Source: an uncultured Bacteroidales bacterium
Lineage (GTDB): Bacteria > Bacteroidota > Bacteroidia > Bacteroidales > UBA932
DNA length: 64,000 nucleotides
Reading direction: 5' to 3'
NCBI GenBank assembly: GCA_900321715.1
Contig: ONXC01000014.1
Coordinates: forward strand, 21,804 to 85,803
Part shown: one piece after another, positions 25,846 through 34,437 of the stretch
Position numbering within the stretch: position 1 is the stretch's first letter
Layout of the letters: each line of letters begins with the position of its first letter
Program-made: the position numbers and the translations under genes
Notes under the pieces: model-generated
Told to the model about the DNA's origin: nothing
Database searches by the model: none
The model's input: the letters and a program-made list of their open reading frames with translations, nothing else

Positions 25846-27143
25846 ATTATTTCCGCAATTAAATCGTACTCATCGGCACCGGTGATCCTCACATTGAAGA
25901 AGGTCCCCACAAGGGAGGCCGCATCAATGCCTGAAGGAGCCTTGACAAGGATTTCCCCGTCAACCTCCGGACTCTCAAACTCTGAACGGCACACAAGGAC
26001 GCCGTCCTGAAGGGAGTCTGCGAGCACTTTTTCTTCCGTGCCGATTCTGGACTGATTATATGCAAGAGAAATGCCACGCTGGGCTTCCATAAGGGCGTCC
26101 AGGCGTTTTTTCTTTGTAGAAGGGCGCACGGAATCCCTGAGATTCTCTGCGCCGTAGGTTCCTTCCTCCTCCGAGTATGTGAAAGCCCCAAGCCTGGGGA
26201 AGCGGGCTTCCTTCACAAACTTAAGGAGTTCATTGAATTCACGGGTACCTTCTCCGGGGTGGCCCACTATCATGGTGGTGCGGAGCACAACGCCCGGGAC
26301 GCGTTCCCTCATACGCCCAATGAGGGCCCTTGTCCAGGCGCCGTCCACTCCCCTGTGCATGGCGGCAAGAACGCCGTCTGAGATATGCTGGAGAGGGATA
26401 TCCATGTAGCGGCACACTTTTGGATTGGAGGCCATCTCATCCAGGACGTCCTCCGGGAAATCGGCCGGATAGGAGTAATGGATGCGGAGCCACTCTATGC
26501 CTTCCACCTTGGAAAGCTCCCTCAGGAGCTGCGCCAGGCAGCGCTTTCCGTAAATATCCAGGCCGTAATAGGTGGTGTCCTGGGCAATGATCACAAGCTC
26601 CCTTATACCCTGAGCGGCAAGTTCACGGGCCTCTGCCACCAGGGTCTCAATGGGGACTGATTTGTGAGGGCCGCGGATGAAAGGGATGGCGCAGTAGGAG
26701 CAGCGCCTGTTGCAGCCTTCAGAGATCTTGAAGAAGGCGTAGGGCCTTCCAGGGCTTGTAAGGATACGTTTCTGGGCCGATTCCGGGGAGGGCCTGCAGC
26801 CAAGCGCCGTCACCAGTGAATCCAGTTCACGGGCGCCGAACCATCCGTCCACCTCCGGGATAAGGTCCGGAAGCTCAGTTGGATACCGCTGGGACAGGCA
26901 GCCAAAGACAAGAAGGCGGCCCACAAGGCCATCCTTCTTCTTCTGGGCGGCCTCCAGGATAACCTGGATGGACTGCTCCTTGGCATCTCCTATGAAGCCG
27001 CAGGTGTTGATGGCCTCAACGTCTACAGGGCAGGGATCATCCTCCGGGACTATCTCATAGGAATCCCGTACCTGATACAGAAGGTGCTCAGTGTCTACGG
27101 TGTTCTTTGAACAGCCAAGCGTTATGACCCTGAGGGTCTTCAT
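25842..27143 (-). CDS. rimO: Ribosomal protein uS12 methylthiotransferase RimO
   Basis: RimO adds a methylthio group to an aspartate of ribosomal protein S12. The 433-residue protein has the N-terminal domain (VITLGCSKNTVDTEHL), the radical-SAM cluster motif in CNRRCSYCAIPFIRG and a C-terminal TRAM domain. The GCSKN and CSYCAIPFIRG variants distinguish RimO from MiaB and MtaB. Its start overlaps the stop of the DUF5606 gene. With MtaB, it is the second methylthiotransferase in the window. Confidence 0.95.
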   Translation of the reverse strand: MKTLRVITLGCSKNTVDTEHLLYQVRDSYEIVPEDDPCPVDVEAINTCGFIGDAKEQSIQVILEAAQKKKDGLVGRLLVFGCLSQRYPTELPDLIPEVDGWFGARELDSLVTALGCRPSPESAQKRILTSPGRPYAFFKISEGCNRRCSYCAIPFIRGPHKSVPIETLVAEARELAAQGIRELVIIAQDTTYYGLDIYGKRCLAQLLRELSKVEGIEWLRIHYSYPADFPEDVLDEMASNPKVCRYMDIPLQHISDGVLAAMHRGVDGAWTRALIGRMRERVPGVVLRTTMIVGHPGEGTREFNELLKFVKEARFPRLGAFTYSEEEGTYGAENLRDSVRPSTKKKRLDALMEAQRGISLAYNQSRIGTEEKVLADSLQDGVLVCRSEFESPEVDGEILVKAPSGIDAASLVGTFFNVRITGADEYDLIAEII

Positions 27144-27580
27144 TAAGCCTCCTCGTTCTTTGCAGCCTCTGCCTCACGCTCCTCATCTGTGAGGAAATCA
27201 AGTGAAGCGTACTTTGAAAGGATGTTGTACCATTCTGCCACTTTCTTCATGTGGGACACATAGAAGCGGTCCGGGTCATAATCCGGCAGGGCCTTGGCAA
27301 AAAGGTCCAGGAACTCCTTATCGGCAGCTTTGGGGGCGGGAGCCGATGCAGCGCCAAGCACTTCCTTAATCTTCAGGAGCACTTCCTGGAGCTTGATCTC
27401 CTCCTCTGTGGTGTAGATGGAGATGTCGGCAAGGGAAGTGATGCCGGCCGATGCACTTACGTTAAGGCGCTTCTTTGTGTCAAGAGCCTCTACGATAGCG
27501 CCCTGGCGGGACTGTGCGATATAATTGAAAAGGCCGTGCTGACCACGGACGGAAAGGATTTTTGCAAGATCTGTTTTCAT
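27143..27580 (-). CDS. DUF5606 family protein
   Basis: The 145-residue soluble protein begins with LAKILSVRGQHGLFNYIAQSR, characteristic of the Bacteroidota-restricted DUF5606. An Ala/Pro-rich linker (~95-105) separates this part from a helical C-terminus. The function is not known. It lies nine bases after coaE but also has a TATATTTG box within the end of coaE, so it can be expressed separately. It overlaps rimO by one base. Confidence 0.85.
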   Translation of the reverse strand: MKTDLAKILSVRGQHGLFNYIAQSRQGAIVEALDTKKRLNVSASAGITSLADISIYTTEEEIKLQEVLLKIKEVLGAASAPAPKAADKEFLDLFAKALPDYDPDRFYVSHMKKVAEWYNILSKYASLDFLTDEEREAEAAKNEEA

Positions 27581-27588
27581 ATTTTGAA

Positions 27589-28161
27589 TTATTTTCTTTC
27601 TAACCTACAAATATAACTATTTTTGCCGAAAAAGACACGTCCTACCCGGCGGGAAAGGTTCTGGAGGGTGCCGTCGTTGTGAATGAGTGCATCGGCCTTT
27701 GAAAGGTCTATGCACTGGGAGGCCATTCGGCGGCGGGCGTCTTCTTCCGTTAGGCCGCGGCCGATAAGGCGCTTAAGGCGAACATCTTCGGAGGCGGTGA
27801 CGGCAACTACGGCATCGGCCAGCCCGTCAAAAATGGGTTTGGAAAGGATTATGGCCGATTCCAGCACCACGAATGGAGCGTCCTGCGCGTCCCGCCAGGC
27901 CTCGAAATCGGCCCTGACAAGCGGATATACTATGGCCTCAAGTTTTTCCCTTGCTTCAGAATTGGAGAATATGATTTTTGCAAGGCTTGAAAACGGCACA
28001 CCCAATTCGGCCTCTATCCTCTCTTTCAGCCCCGGGACGCTGTCATACAGCGCCTTTGTGCGGGAGTCCGAGTCATATACAGGAATGCCCCTCTTTGAAA
28101 GAAGGGCGCATACAGCGGATTTTCCGCTGCCTATTCCTCCTGTGACAATTACGGTGAGCAT
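27589..28161 (-). CDS. coaE: Dephospho-CoA kinase
   Basis: CoaE performs the last step of coenzyme A synthesis, phosphorylating the 3'-hydroxyl of dephospho-CoA. The 190-residue protein has a Walker A loop in VTGGIGSGKSAVC, followed by YDSDSRTKALY. The later VVAVTASEDVRLKRLIGR segment is typical of the lid region. The length is normal. It starts three bases after the YbbR-like gene. Confidence 0.94.
   Translation of the reverse strand: MLTVIVTGGIGSGKSAVCALLSKRGIPVYDSDSRTKALYDSVPGLKERIEAELGVPFSSLAKIIFSNSEAREKLEAIVYPLVRADFEAWRDAQDAPFVVLESAIILSKPIFDGLADAVVAVTASEDVRLKRLIGRGLTEEDARRRMASQCIDLSKADALIHNDGTLQNLSRRVGRVFFGKNSYICRLERK
27608..27615 (-). promoter_or_regulatory. Internal -7 box upstream of DUF5606 gene (TATATTTG)
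   Basis: TATATTTG lies inside the last codons of coaE, 27 bases before the DUF5606 start. It could give separate expression of DUF5606, rimO and the DUF6340 gene. Confidence 0.55.
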
Positions 28162-28163
28162 CC

Positions 28164-29132
28164 CTACTTCACCTCCACGCAGTCAAAGACCTCAGGATCC
28201 ACCTGGTACTCCAGCACCCCGGAAGGGAGGCGGAGCGTGCGGGGGGCGCATCGGCCAGAAAGGGAAGCGCTGAAATCACGGTAGTCTATGTACAGCTTGA
28301 ATGAGGCCACAGGGTCCTTCTTAAGAGGGAAGGCGCAGCGCATCACAACGGATGCCGTAGGAGGGAAAACCTGCAGCTGGTGGCCTGCAGGCAAGTTCCA
28401 CACCTCAATTGGAACCGTGGTCCTGAGTTCCACATACCTTGAAACCGGAACTTCATAGCTCACCTCCGTCTTTGACATCCTCACGCCAGGAATCTCCTCA
28501 AGCCTCAGGATACCATGCTGGGAGGTGTGGAGATCCGTCATTACAAGGCGGGCCGATGTAACCTTCTCTATACCCTCCAGAACGTCACTCTGGGCATACA
28601 CAGTAACGGAATCCGGGGAATAGCTGAAAGGAGCCTCAAGCATGTACTGGGAGCGGCAATGAAGGGAGCGGGGCACCTCTACGGGCACTTTCTTATGCAT
28701 TTCCGTAGGGAAGATGAAACGGAGGGTGTCCGTAATGAAGGCCTCAACGGCCGTGCCTTCACCGAAGAACTGACTGACGTAGTTGTTCTTTGCGCCGCCT
28801 ATCACACAGAATGTCTCGGGGCCGGTACGGCGAAGGTCTCCGCGGTCGAAGGCCACGGTTACCACCCTCTTCTCCTTGCGGCTGTGCTCCCTCACAAGGC
28901 GGAAGCCGTCCGTGCGGCAGCGGGCGCTCACCACAACGGTATTGGCCGATGTTCCCCTGTGGCCGTCAATATTGCACTGAGCCACAACGGGGACACTGAT
29001 TGTGCCCGTATAGACATTGGAGAGCTGGGACAGGAACCAGATGAGGCCCGCAATGAGAACGGAGGCGGCCAGGATGACCCACTCCCTTCCAAGGGCTTTC
29101 TTATGCCTGCCTATTCTCTCCCTGAGGGACAT
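28164..29132 (-). CDS. YbbR-like domain protein
   Basis: The 322-residue protein has one membrane helix (~residues 19-38) followed by an extracytoplasmic part that fits YbbR-type beta repeats. In Firmicutes YbbR-domain proteins (CdaR) regulate a diadenylate cyclase. In Bacteroidota a YbbR protein commonly sits between yajC and coaE, as here, with no cyclase adjacent, so that role is not implied. Confidence 0.78.
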   Translation of the reverse strand: MSLRERIGRHKKALGREWVILAASVLIAGLIWFLSQLSNVYTGTISVPVVAQCNIDGHRGTSANTVVVSARCRTDGFRLVREHSRKEKRVVTVAFDRGDLRRTGPETFCVIGGAKNNYVSQFFGEGTAVEAFITDTLRFIFPTEMHKKVPVEVPRSLHCRSQYMLEAPFSYSPDSVTVYAQSDVLEGIEKVTSARLVMTDLHTSQHGILRLEEIPGVRMSKTEVSYEVPVSRYVELRTTVPIEVWNLPAGHQLQVFPPTASVVMRCAFPLKKDPVASFKLYIDYRDFSASLSGRCAPRTLRLPSGVLEYQVDPEVFDCVEVK

Positions 29133-29152
29133 GGCTTACTCTCTCTCTGATA

Positions 29153-29470
29153 CTACTTCTGGACCTCTGAGTAGTCCTTCTGGAGGCCCTGCTTGTCTAC
29201 GCGGAGCTTGACGTCTCCGTCCACTTTGAGGAGGGCGGTTTTCTCATTTACCTCCACAATCTCTCCGTAGATACCACCGACGGTAACAACCTTATCACCC
29301 TTCTTGAGGGAGTTACGGAACTCCTGGAGTTCCTTCTGCTGCTTGCGCTGGGGACGGATCATAAAGAGCCACATCACAAGGATAATGGCTGCGAACATGA
29401 TGATTGTGGGGAGGGCGCTGCCCTGCGGCTGGCCCTGAGCTGCCTGAAGTGCAAAGAAAAGTGTGTTCAT
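29153..29470 (-). CDS. yajC: Preprotein translocase subunit YajC
   Basis: The 105-residue protein has one membrane helix (~residues 20-40) followed by the family signature MIRPQRKQQKELQEFRNSLKKGDKVVTVGGIYG spread over ~residues 37-70, only partly reproduced here as RPQRKQQKELQEF and GDKVVTVGGIYG. YajC associates with SecDF at the inner membrane. It lies between nusB and the YbbR-like gene, the usual Bacteroidota arrangement. Confidence 0.93.
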   Translation of the reverse strand: MNTLFFALQAAQGQPQGSALPTIIMFAAIILVMWLFMIRPQRKQQKELQEFRNSLKKGDKVVTVGGIYGEIVEVNEKTALLKVDGDVKLRVDKQGLQKDYSEVQK

Positions 29471-29476
29471 TATTAA

Positions 29477-30433
29477 TTAGATATTGTTTTTTACTATGAT
29501 TCCCTCTGCCTCACGCTGCTTTATGAGACGGTCAAGGATGCCGTTCACGAAGCCGCGGCTCTTGGGGGTGGAATAATACTTGGAGATTTCCACGTATTCG
29601 TTGATGGTCACCTTTACGGGGATGTCCGGGAAGGCCTCTGCTTCTGCAAGGCCCATTGCTATGAGAACTATGTCCGTGGTGTACAGGCGGTCCTGGTCCC
29701 ATTTGGAGACGGAGCCGGCGATAAGACTGTTATACTCCGAAAAACGGCCGTAGGCGGTTGTGAGAAGCTTTTTCACAAACTCCGAGTCACTGCTTGCATC
29801 CCGGCCCTGGGCAATGAGGATGTCGCTTTGATACAGAGGAGGGAAACTCCACCTTCCAAGGCGGCCTATCTCATCCAGGGAGCGTATGCATGTTCCAAGG
29901 GCATAGGCAAGGTCATCGGCCCAATGGATGGAAGTATCCTCAAGGATGGCTGCAAGGGAAGGATCGTCCTCGAACTCTTCCTCGAAGATGCACTTCCAGA
30001 GGGCGGCGTCTTCCTTTATGGAAGAAGTCTCCGATGCCATATAATCAATGAAGTACTGACGGGACCTCAAACGGGTGTAAAGATCGGACAGGAATGCGTC
30101 CTGCTGGGCCCATGAGAGCTTTTTCTTCTCTATAAGCCTCTGGAAATCAGGATCTCCTTCAAGAAGGGCCGATACACCGTTACGGACGAACTTCATATTG
30201 GGATTGAGGTCCTCCTGAGTGGGATTGAACTTTCCGCGGGCAGCCTCTATACGGCGTGCTGCCACCCCGGTAAGGGCGGGGATGACGGACAACATAAAAA
30301 GATACAGGTCCCTGGTGGCTTCCTCAGATGTTTCAAGGCTGGCAAGCGCTTCTTTCAACGTAAGGTCCGGATTCTCTGCATAAGAATACAACACCTTGAA
30401 AGCCTTGATACGTAAGATTCGTCTGTTAAGCAT
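29477..30433 (-). CDS. nusB: Transcription antitermination factor NusB (long Bacteroidota form)
   Basis: The 318-residue protein is about twice the length of E. coli NusB. The C-terminal ~140 residues hold the RNA-binding helical domain, ending in the conserved KVTINEYVEISKYYSTPKSRGFVNGILD. The N-terminal half is an extension typical of Bacteroidota NusB. NusB with NusE binds boxA RNA and supports rRNA transcription. It heads a cluster continuing through yajC to the DUF6340 gene and has its own -7 box. Confidence 0.93.
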   Translation of the reverse strand: MLNRRILRIKAFKVLYSYAENPDLTLKEALASLETSEEATRDLYLFMLSVIPALTGVAARRIEAARGKFNPTQEDLNPNMKFVRNGVSALLEGDPDFQRLIEKKKLSWAQQDAFLSDLYTRLRSRQYFIDYMASETSSIKEDAALWKCIFEEEFEDDPSLAAILEDTSIHWADDLAYALGTCIRSLDEIGRLGRWSFPPLYQSDILIAQGRDASSDSEFVKKLLTTAYGRFSEYNSLIAGSVSKWDQDRLYTTDIVLIAMGLAEAEAFPDIPVKVTINEYVEISKYYSTPKSRGFVNGILDRLIKQREAEGIIVKNNI

Positions 30434-30450
30434 ATGTCAAATAATTTGTA

Positions 30451-30458
30451 CAAAGATA
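30451..30458 (-). promoter_or_regulatory. nusB -7 box (TATCTTTG)
   Basis: TATCTTTG on the minus strand ends 17 bases before the nusB ATG. It shares an AT-rich divergent gap with the plus-strand box at 30482. Confidence 0.7.
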
Positions 30459-30481
30459 GCTTTTTTTTAAATAATAATAGT

Positions 30482-30489
30482 TATATTTG
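30482..30489 (+). promoter_or_regulatory. -7 box of DUF3276 gene (TATATTTG)
   Basis: TATATTTG on the plus strand, 32 bases before the DUF3276 ATG, forms a divergent promoter pair with the nusB box. Confidence 0.68.
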
Positions 30490-30521
30490 TGTTCACAATA
30501 GTTTAAAATCAGACAAGAGAG

Positions 30522-30872
30522 ATGTACAGTGAAGATTTTGAAAGGTCACATGACCGTGAGCGGGGCTCGGAAGACGTTTACTCAAAGCCTGTGAGGGCCG
30601 GTAAGCGCACTTATTTCTTTGATGTCAAAAGCACCAAAGGAAACAATGACTTCTATCTTACCATAACGGAGAGCAAGCGCCGCACAGAGCGTGACGGCTC
30701 ATTCGTATATGACAAGCATAAGATATTCCTTTATAAGGAAGATTTTGAAAAGTTCTCCGAGGGCCTTCAGGAAGCGGTGCAGTATATCATGCACAACCTC
30801 CTCCATGACCAACCCATCCGCCAGTACCCCTCCCGGGAGGAGCAGGACGGTGGTGAGGAGACTGAGTTTTAA
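30522..30872 (+). CDS. DUF3276 (PUR-alpha-like) nucleic-acid-binding protein
   Basis: The 116-residue protein matches DUF3276, a Bacteroidota/Spirochaetes family with the PUR fold, which binds single-stranded DNA or RNA. The core is visible in AGKRTYFFDVKSTKGNNDFY and the basic ITESKRR strand, with a helix at ~75-95. Its N-terminus is charged and likely disordered. It is a single-gene unit closed by a strong terminator. The biological role in bacteria is not settled. Confidence 0.88.
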   Translation: MYSEDFERSHDRERGSEDVYSKPVRAGKRTYFFDVKSTKGNNDFYLTITESKRRTERDGSFVYDKHKIFLYKEDFEKFSEGLQEAVQYIMHNLLHDQPIRQYPSREEQDGGEETEF

Positions 30873-30879
30873 ACCTTGA

Positions 30880-30906
30880 CCCGGCACATATTGCGCCGGG
30901 TTTTTT
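30880..30906 (+). terminator. Rho-independent terminator after DUF3276 gene
   Basis: A CCCGGC/GCCGGG stem with a 9-nt loop is followed directly by six T residues, seven bases after the DUF3276 stop codon. Confidence 0.88.
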
Positions 30907-30923
30907 GAATCCACATTACCGCC

Positions 30924-32171
30924 ATGCTGCTCAAAAATGTTCTCTGGGAAGATTCCCGGGCCGACATCCTCATTCAGGGCAACCTCATCGCAAAGGTGAG
31001 CAGGGAGCCCCTGGACATCCCCTCTTCAGAAGTAATCATTGACTGCAGCGGCAAGGCTGTAATCCCCGGATTCGTAAACTCCCACACCCACGCGGCAATG
31101 ATTATGCTGCGCGGCATCAACGAGGACCTCACCCTTTACCAGTGGCTGGATAAAGTGTGGGCATCTGAGGCCAAGATGGACGGAGAGTTCATCTACTGGG
31201 GCACCAAGGCTGCCTGCCTTGAGATGATAAAGAGCGGCACCACCACTTTCAATGACCAGTACTGGTTCCCGTCCCACGCCCGCAAGGCCGCCGTGGAAAT
31301 GGGCCTGAGGCCGGCGGTATCTTTCATCTTCCTGGACTCCCAGGACCCCAAGATGGCCGCAATGCAGCGCATCGCCTGCCAGAAACTCTATGAAAAGTCC
31401 CTGGACTGGGGCCAGAAGTCCATTTTCACAATCTCCATCCACTCCGTCTACACGGTAACTGAGGAGAACATCCTGTGGGCGGCGGATTTCGCCCGTGACC
31501 GCGGCCTCAGGATCCACATGCACCTTGCAGAGACAGCCCAGGAAGACCAGGACTGCCGCAGGCTCCACAAGGGCCTCTCCCCCACTGAGTATTTTGATGC
31601 CCTGGGCATCTTCGGCCCTGATGTAATTGCAGCTCACTGCCTGTTCCTCTCCGATAAAGACATCCAGATCCTTGGAGACCACAAGGTGAGCTGTGTCCAC
31701 AACATAAACTCAAACCTCAAGCTCGCTTCCGGTTATCAGTTCCGCTTCAAGGAGCTGCAGGAGGCCGGCGCCAACGTATGCCTTGGCACGGACGGCGCCG
31801 CTTCTTCCAACACCGTAGACATGCTTGAGCACATGAAAAACAGCGCCATGGTCCAGAAGGCCTGGAGAAAGGATCCCGCCGCTCTCCCGCTCAATGACCT
31901 CCTTTCAAGCGCCACCGTAAACGGTGCCAGGGCCCTTGGCATCAACACCGGTGAGATAAAGGAGGGGAAGCTGGCCGACCTATCTCTCATAGACCTTGGC
32001 GGCACTGCTTTCATCTCCCCCGCCCCCACCCTTGCAAACCTTGTGTACGCCGCTCACAGTGATGTGATTACGGATGTGATGGCAGGCGGAAAATGGATCA
32101 TGAGAGACCGCACCGTTCCCAACGAGGCAGAGATTCTCCATGAGGCCAGGAAAGTTCTGAAGCAAATCTAA
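30924..32171 (+). CDS. Amidohydrolase: probable 5-methylthioadenosine/S-adenosylhomocysteine (adenosine) deaminase
   Basis: The 415-residue protein is a TRZ/ATZ-type amidohydrolase. Metal and catalytic residues are visible in NSHTHAAMIMLRG, HMHLAET, AAHCLFL and GTDGAASSN. This combination fits the MtaD/SAH deaminase group, which deaminates methylthioadenosine, SAH or adenosine to inosyl compounds. Two purine nucleoside phosphorylase genes follow directly, supporting a purine-salvage role. The exact substrate among these adenosyl compounds is uncertain. Confidence 0.87.
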   Translation: MLLKNVLWEDSRADILIQGNLIAKVSREPLDIPSSEVIIDCSGKAVIPGFVNSHTHAAMIMLRGINEDLTLYQWLDKVWASEAKMDGEFIYWGTKAACLEMIKSGTTTFNDQYWFPSHARKAAVEMGLRPAVSFIFLDSQDPKMAAMQRIACQKLYEKSLDWGQKSIFTISIHSVYTVTEENILWAADFARDRGLRIHMHLAETAQEDQDCRRLHKGLSPTEYFDALGIFGPDVIAAHCLFLSDKDIQILGDHKVSCVHNINSNLKLASGYQFRFKELQEAGANVCLGTDGAASSNTVDMLEHMKNSAMVQKAWRKDPAALPLNDLLSSATVNGARALGINTGEIKEGKLADLSLIDLGGTAFISPAPTLANLVYAAHSDVITDVMAGGKWIMRDRTVPNEAEILHEARKVLKQI

Positions 32172-32180
32172 CCACAAAAT

Positions 32181-33008
32181 ATGAACCCCAAAATTCAAAA
32201 GATAAAGGATATTGTCTCCGTACTGCAGGAGAGGCTTGGAGGTTTTACTCCGGAAATAGGAATTGTCCTTGGAAGCGGCCTTGGTTCTCTTGCCAATGCC
32301 ATTGAAAACCCCATCACTGTACCCTACAAGGAACTCCCCGGCTTCCCTGTGTCCACCGCAACGGGGCACAAAGGCAATTACATCGCCGGCACCCTTTCCG
32401 GAAAGAAGGTCCTTGCAATGCAGGGACGTATCCACTACTACGAGGGCTACGGCATGGACATGGTGGTTCTCCCCATCCGCGTGATGCTGATGATGGGAAT
32501 CAAGTACCTGTTCGTATCCAACGCTGCCGGAGGCACAAACCTTGGTTTTCACGTGGGTGACCTGATGATCATCAAGGACCATATCAACCTTCTTCCCAAC
32601 CCCCTTATCGGCCCTAATTTCGACGAAATAGGCCCGCGTTTCCCAGACATGACGCGTCCCTATGACCCCTCGCTCATAAGGCTGGCGGAAAGCCTGGCAC
32701 TGGAACTTGGAATAAAGCTCCAGAAAGGCGTCTATGTTGGCGGCACCGGCCCGTCTTATGAGACTCCCGCGGAGTACAAGTACTTCCGTATCATCGGCGG
32801 TGATGCAGTGGGCATGAGCACCATTCCGGAGGTGATTGTGGCACGCCACGCCGGAATTCCCGTCTTCGGAATCTCCGTAATCACCAACGAGGCCCACGAC
32901 GATTATGCCGACGACTATGTCAACGACGGCCAGGACGTAGTTGACGCCGCAAATGCCGCTGCTGCAAAGATGACGCAGCTAATTGGCAAAATGATTGAAA
33001 AGCTCTGA
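32181..33008 (+). CDS. Purine nucleoside phosphorylase, tandem copy 1
   Basis: The 275-residue protein is a trimeric-type PNP that cleaves inosine and guanosine with phosphate. Signatures are [13 protein letters not shown], the phosphate-binding [20 protein letters not shown] and [14 protein letters not shown]. The base-recognition Glu/Asn region lies in [10 protein letters not shown], with Asn before the acidic residue. It follows the deaminase by nine bases. A paralogue of very similar length and sequence follows immediately, so this is a tandem duplication. Confidence 0.94.
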   Translation: MNPKIQKIKDIVSVLQERLGGFTPEIGIVLGSGLGSLANAIENPITVPYKELPGFPVSTATGHKGNYIAGTLSGKKVLAMQGRIHYYEGYGMDMVVLPIRVMLMMGIKYLFVSNAAGGTNLGFHVGDLMIIKDHINLLPNPLIGPNFDEIGPRFPDMTRPYDPSLIRLAESLALELGIKLQKGVYVGGTGPSYETPAEYKYFRIIGGDAVGMSTIPEVIVARHAGIPVFGISVITNEAHDDYADDYVNDGQDVVDAANAAAAKMTQLIGKMIEKL

Positions 33009-33024
33009 AACCAAACACCTTGAT

Positions 33025-33849
33025 ATGACTTACGTTGAGACTATATACGCCGCAACTGATTTTGTGCGGGAAAAACTTGGCGGGCTCAAGCCCACAAACG
33101 GCATTATCCTTGGCAGCGGCCTTGGAAAGCTGGCCGATGAAATAGAAAACCCCATTGAGATACCCTACGGCACCATTCCGGGATTCCCCGTTTCCACGGC
33201 TATCGGCCATAAGGGCTGCTTCATTGTTGGCACCCTTTCCGGGAAAACGGTCATTGCAATGCAGGGCCGCATCCACTATTATGAGGGCTACGGCACCGCC
33301 ATGGCAACCCTTCCCGTGCGCGTGATGATACTCCTCGGCATCCGGAGGCTCTTCGTTTCCAACGCCGCCGGAGGTACCAACCTTGGATACCATGTGGGAG
33401 ACCTCATGATAATCAAGGACCATATCAACCTTATCCCCAATCCGCTTATCGGCCCCAACCTTTCAGAATTCGGCCCGCGTTTCCCGGATATGACGCGTCC
33501 CTATGATCCCGGTCTTATCAGGATGGCAGAGGAAATTGCCGCAGAGAAAGGCATCAAGCTCCAGAAGGGCGTGTACGTTGCCTGCTCAGGCCCGTCCTAT
33601 GAGACGCCTGCGGAATACCGCTATTTCCGCTCAATAGGGGCCGATGCAGTTGGCATGAGTACCACCCCGGAGGTGATTGTGGCACGTCACAGCAGCATTC
33701 CCGTGTTTGGAATGTCCGTCATAACGGATGTTGCTCATGACACGGAAAACGACGATTACGTGACTGACGGAGAGGCCATAGTGAAGGCCGCAGACGCCGC
33801 AGCAGACAAAATGACTGCACTGATAAAAGAAATGTTAGCGCAGCTTTAA
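33025..33849 (+). CDS. Purine nucleoside phosphorylase, tandem copy 2
   Basis: The 274-residue protein aligns throughout with the preceding gene ([45 protein letters not shown]). One clear difference lies in the base-recognition loop: copy 1 has VITNEAHDD, this copy has VITDVAHDT, with Asn replaced by Asp. That position helps discriminate 6-oxo from 6-amino purines in characterised PNPs, so the copies may differ in substrate. I chose the ATG at 33025; a TTG at 32995 would overlap copy 1. Confidence 0.92.
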   Translation: MTYVETIYAATDFVREKLGGLKPTNGIILGSGLGKLADEIENPIEIPYGTIPGFPVSTAIGHKGCFIVGTLSGKTVIAMQGRIHYYEGYGTAMATLPVRVMILLGIRRLFVSNAAGGTNLGYHVGDLMIIKDHINLIPNPLIGPNLSEFGPRFPDMTRPYDPGLIRMAEEIAAEKGIKLQKGVYVACSGPSYETPAEYRYFRSIGADAVGMSTTPEVIVARHSSIPVFGMSVITDVAHDTENDDYVTDGEAIVKAADAAADKMTALIKEMLAQL

Positions 33850-33859
33850 AAATTTTTTG

Positions 33860-33867
33860 TATTTTTG
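33860..33867 (+). promoter_or_regulatory. -7 box upstream of coiled-coil/zapA pair (TATTTTTG)
   Basis: TATTTTTG fits TAnnTTTG and ends 16 bases before the ATG of the small coiled-coil gene, in a short AT-rich gap after the second PNP. Confidence 0.65.
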
Positions 33868-33883
33868 CATAATGTAACCGGTT

Positions 33884-34153
33884 ATGCTGGAAAGTATTAG
33901 GAATAATATAGAACAGCTGATTGCGCGCTATGAGGCTGTGAAGGCGGAAAATGAGAAACTCCGCCTGGAGTTACAAGCGTGCAAGGATACCGGTTCTGCC
34001 CAAAAGGCAAAGATAATGGAACTGGAGGAAGAGGTATCGTCCCTCCTTCTGTCACAAGCTTTTAACGCCGCTCCCGGCTCAGATGCCAAGGCCCGGCTGG
34101 ATTCACTTATAAAGGAGATAGACAAGTGCATCTCCGCTCTGGAGGAATCGTAA
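33884..34153 (+). CDS. Small coiled-coil protein upstream of zapA (ZapB-like)
   Basis: The 89-residue protein is mostly heptad-patterned coiled coil (EQLIARYEAVKAENEKLRLE, then IMELEEEVSSLL), with a second short helix at the C-terminus. It resembles the small coiled-coil proteins that precede zapA in Bacteroidota. By size and position it could be a ZapB-type division factor, but there is no sequence motif proving this. Its stop codon overlaps the zapA ATG by one base, indicating translational coupling. Confidence 0.78.
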   Translation: MLESIRNNIEQLIARYEAVKAENEKLRLELQACKDTGSAQKAKIMELEEEVSSLLLSQAFNAAPGSDAKARLDSLIKEIDKCISALEES

Positions 34154-34437
34154 TGGGTCAGAAGATAACACTGAAAATAGCCGGTCGTGATTATAGCCTC
34201 ACTGCTCAGTCCGAAGAGCAGGAAGCAACCCTCCGCCGTGCAGCGGATGCAATAAACAACCGCCTGGATGCTTATACACTCAGTCATCCCGGCAAAACTG
34301 CACTGGAACTGATGTCCCTTGTGGCGCTCAACGAAACCCTGTTCCGTATGAACGTCCAGAAGGAGATAGAGCAGTATAAATCATCGGAAGAGCAGCTTGG
34401 ACAAGACCTGGACCGCTACCTCAAAGACACGCAATAA
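34153..34437 (+). CDS. zapA: Cell division protein ZapA
   Basis: ZapA bundles FtsZ filaments at the division site. The 94-residue protein has the N-terminal IAGRDYSLTAQSEEQ segment, the AADAINNRLD helix and the LMSLVALNETLFR block, followed by a C-terminal coiled coil. The ATG at 34153 overlaps the previous stop codon; an upstream GTG in the same frame would lie inside the previous gene. A probable 6S RNA gene follows directly, as in many bacteria where ssrS is next to zapA. Confidence 0.92.
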   Translation: MGQKITLKIAGRDYSLTAQSEEQEATLRRAADAINNRLDAYTLSHPGKTALELMSLVALNETLFRMNVQKEIEQYKSSEEQLGQDLDRYLKDTQ

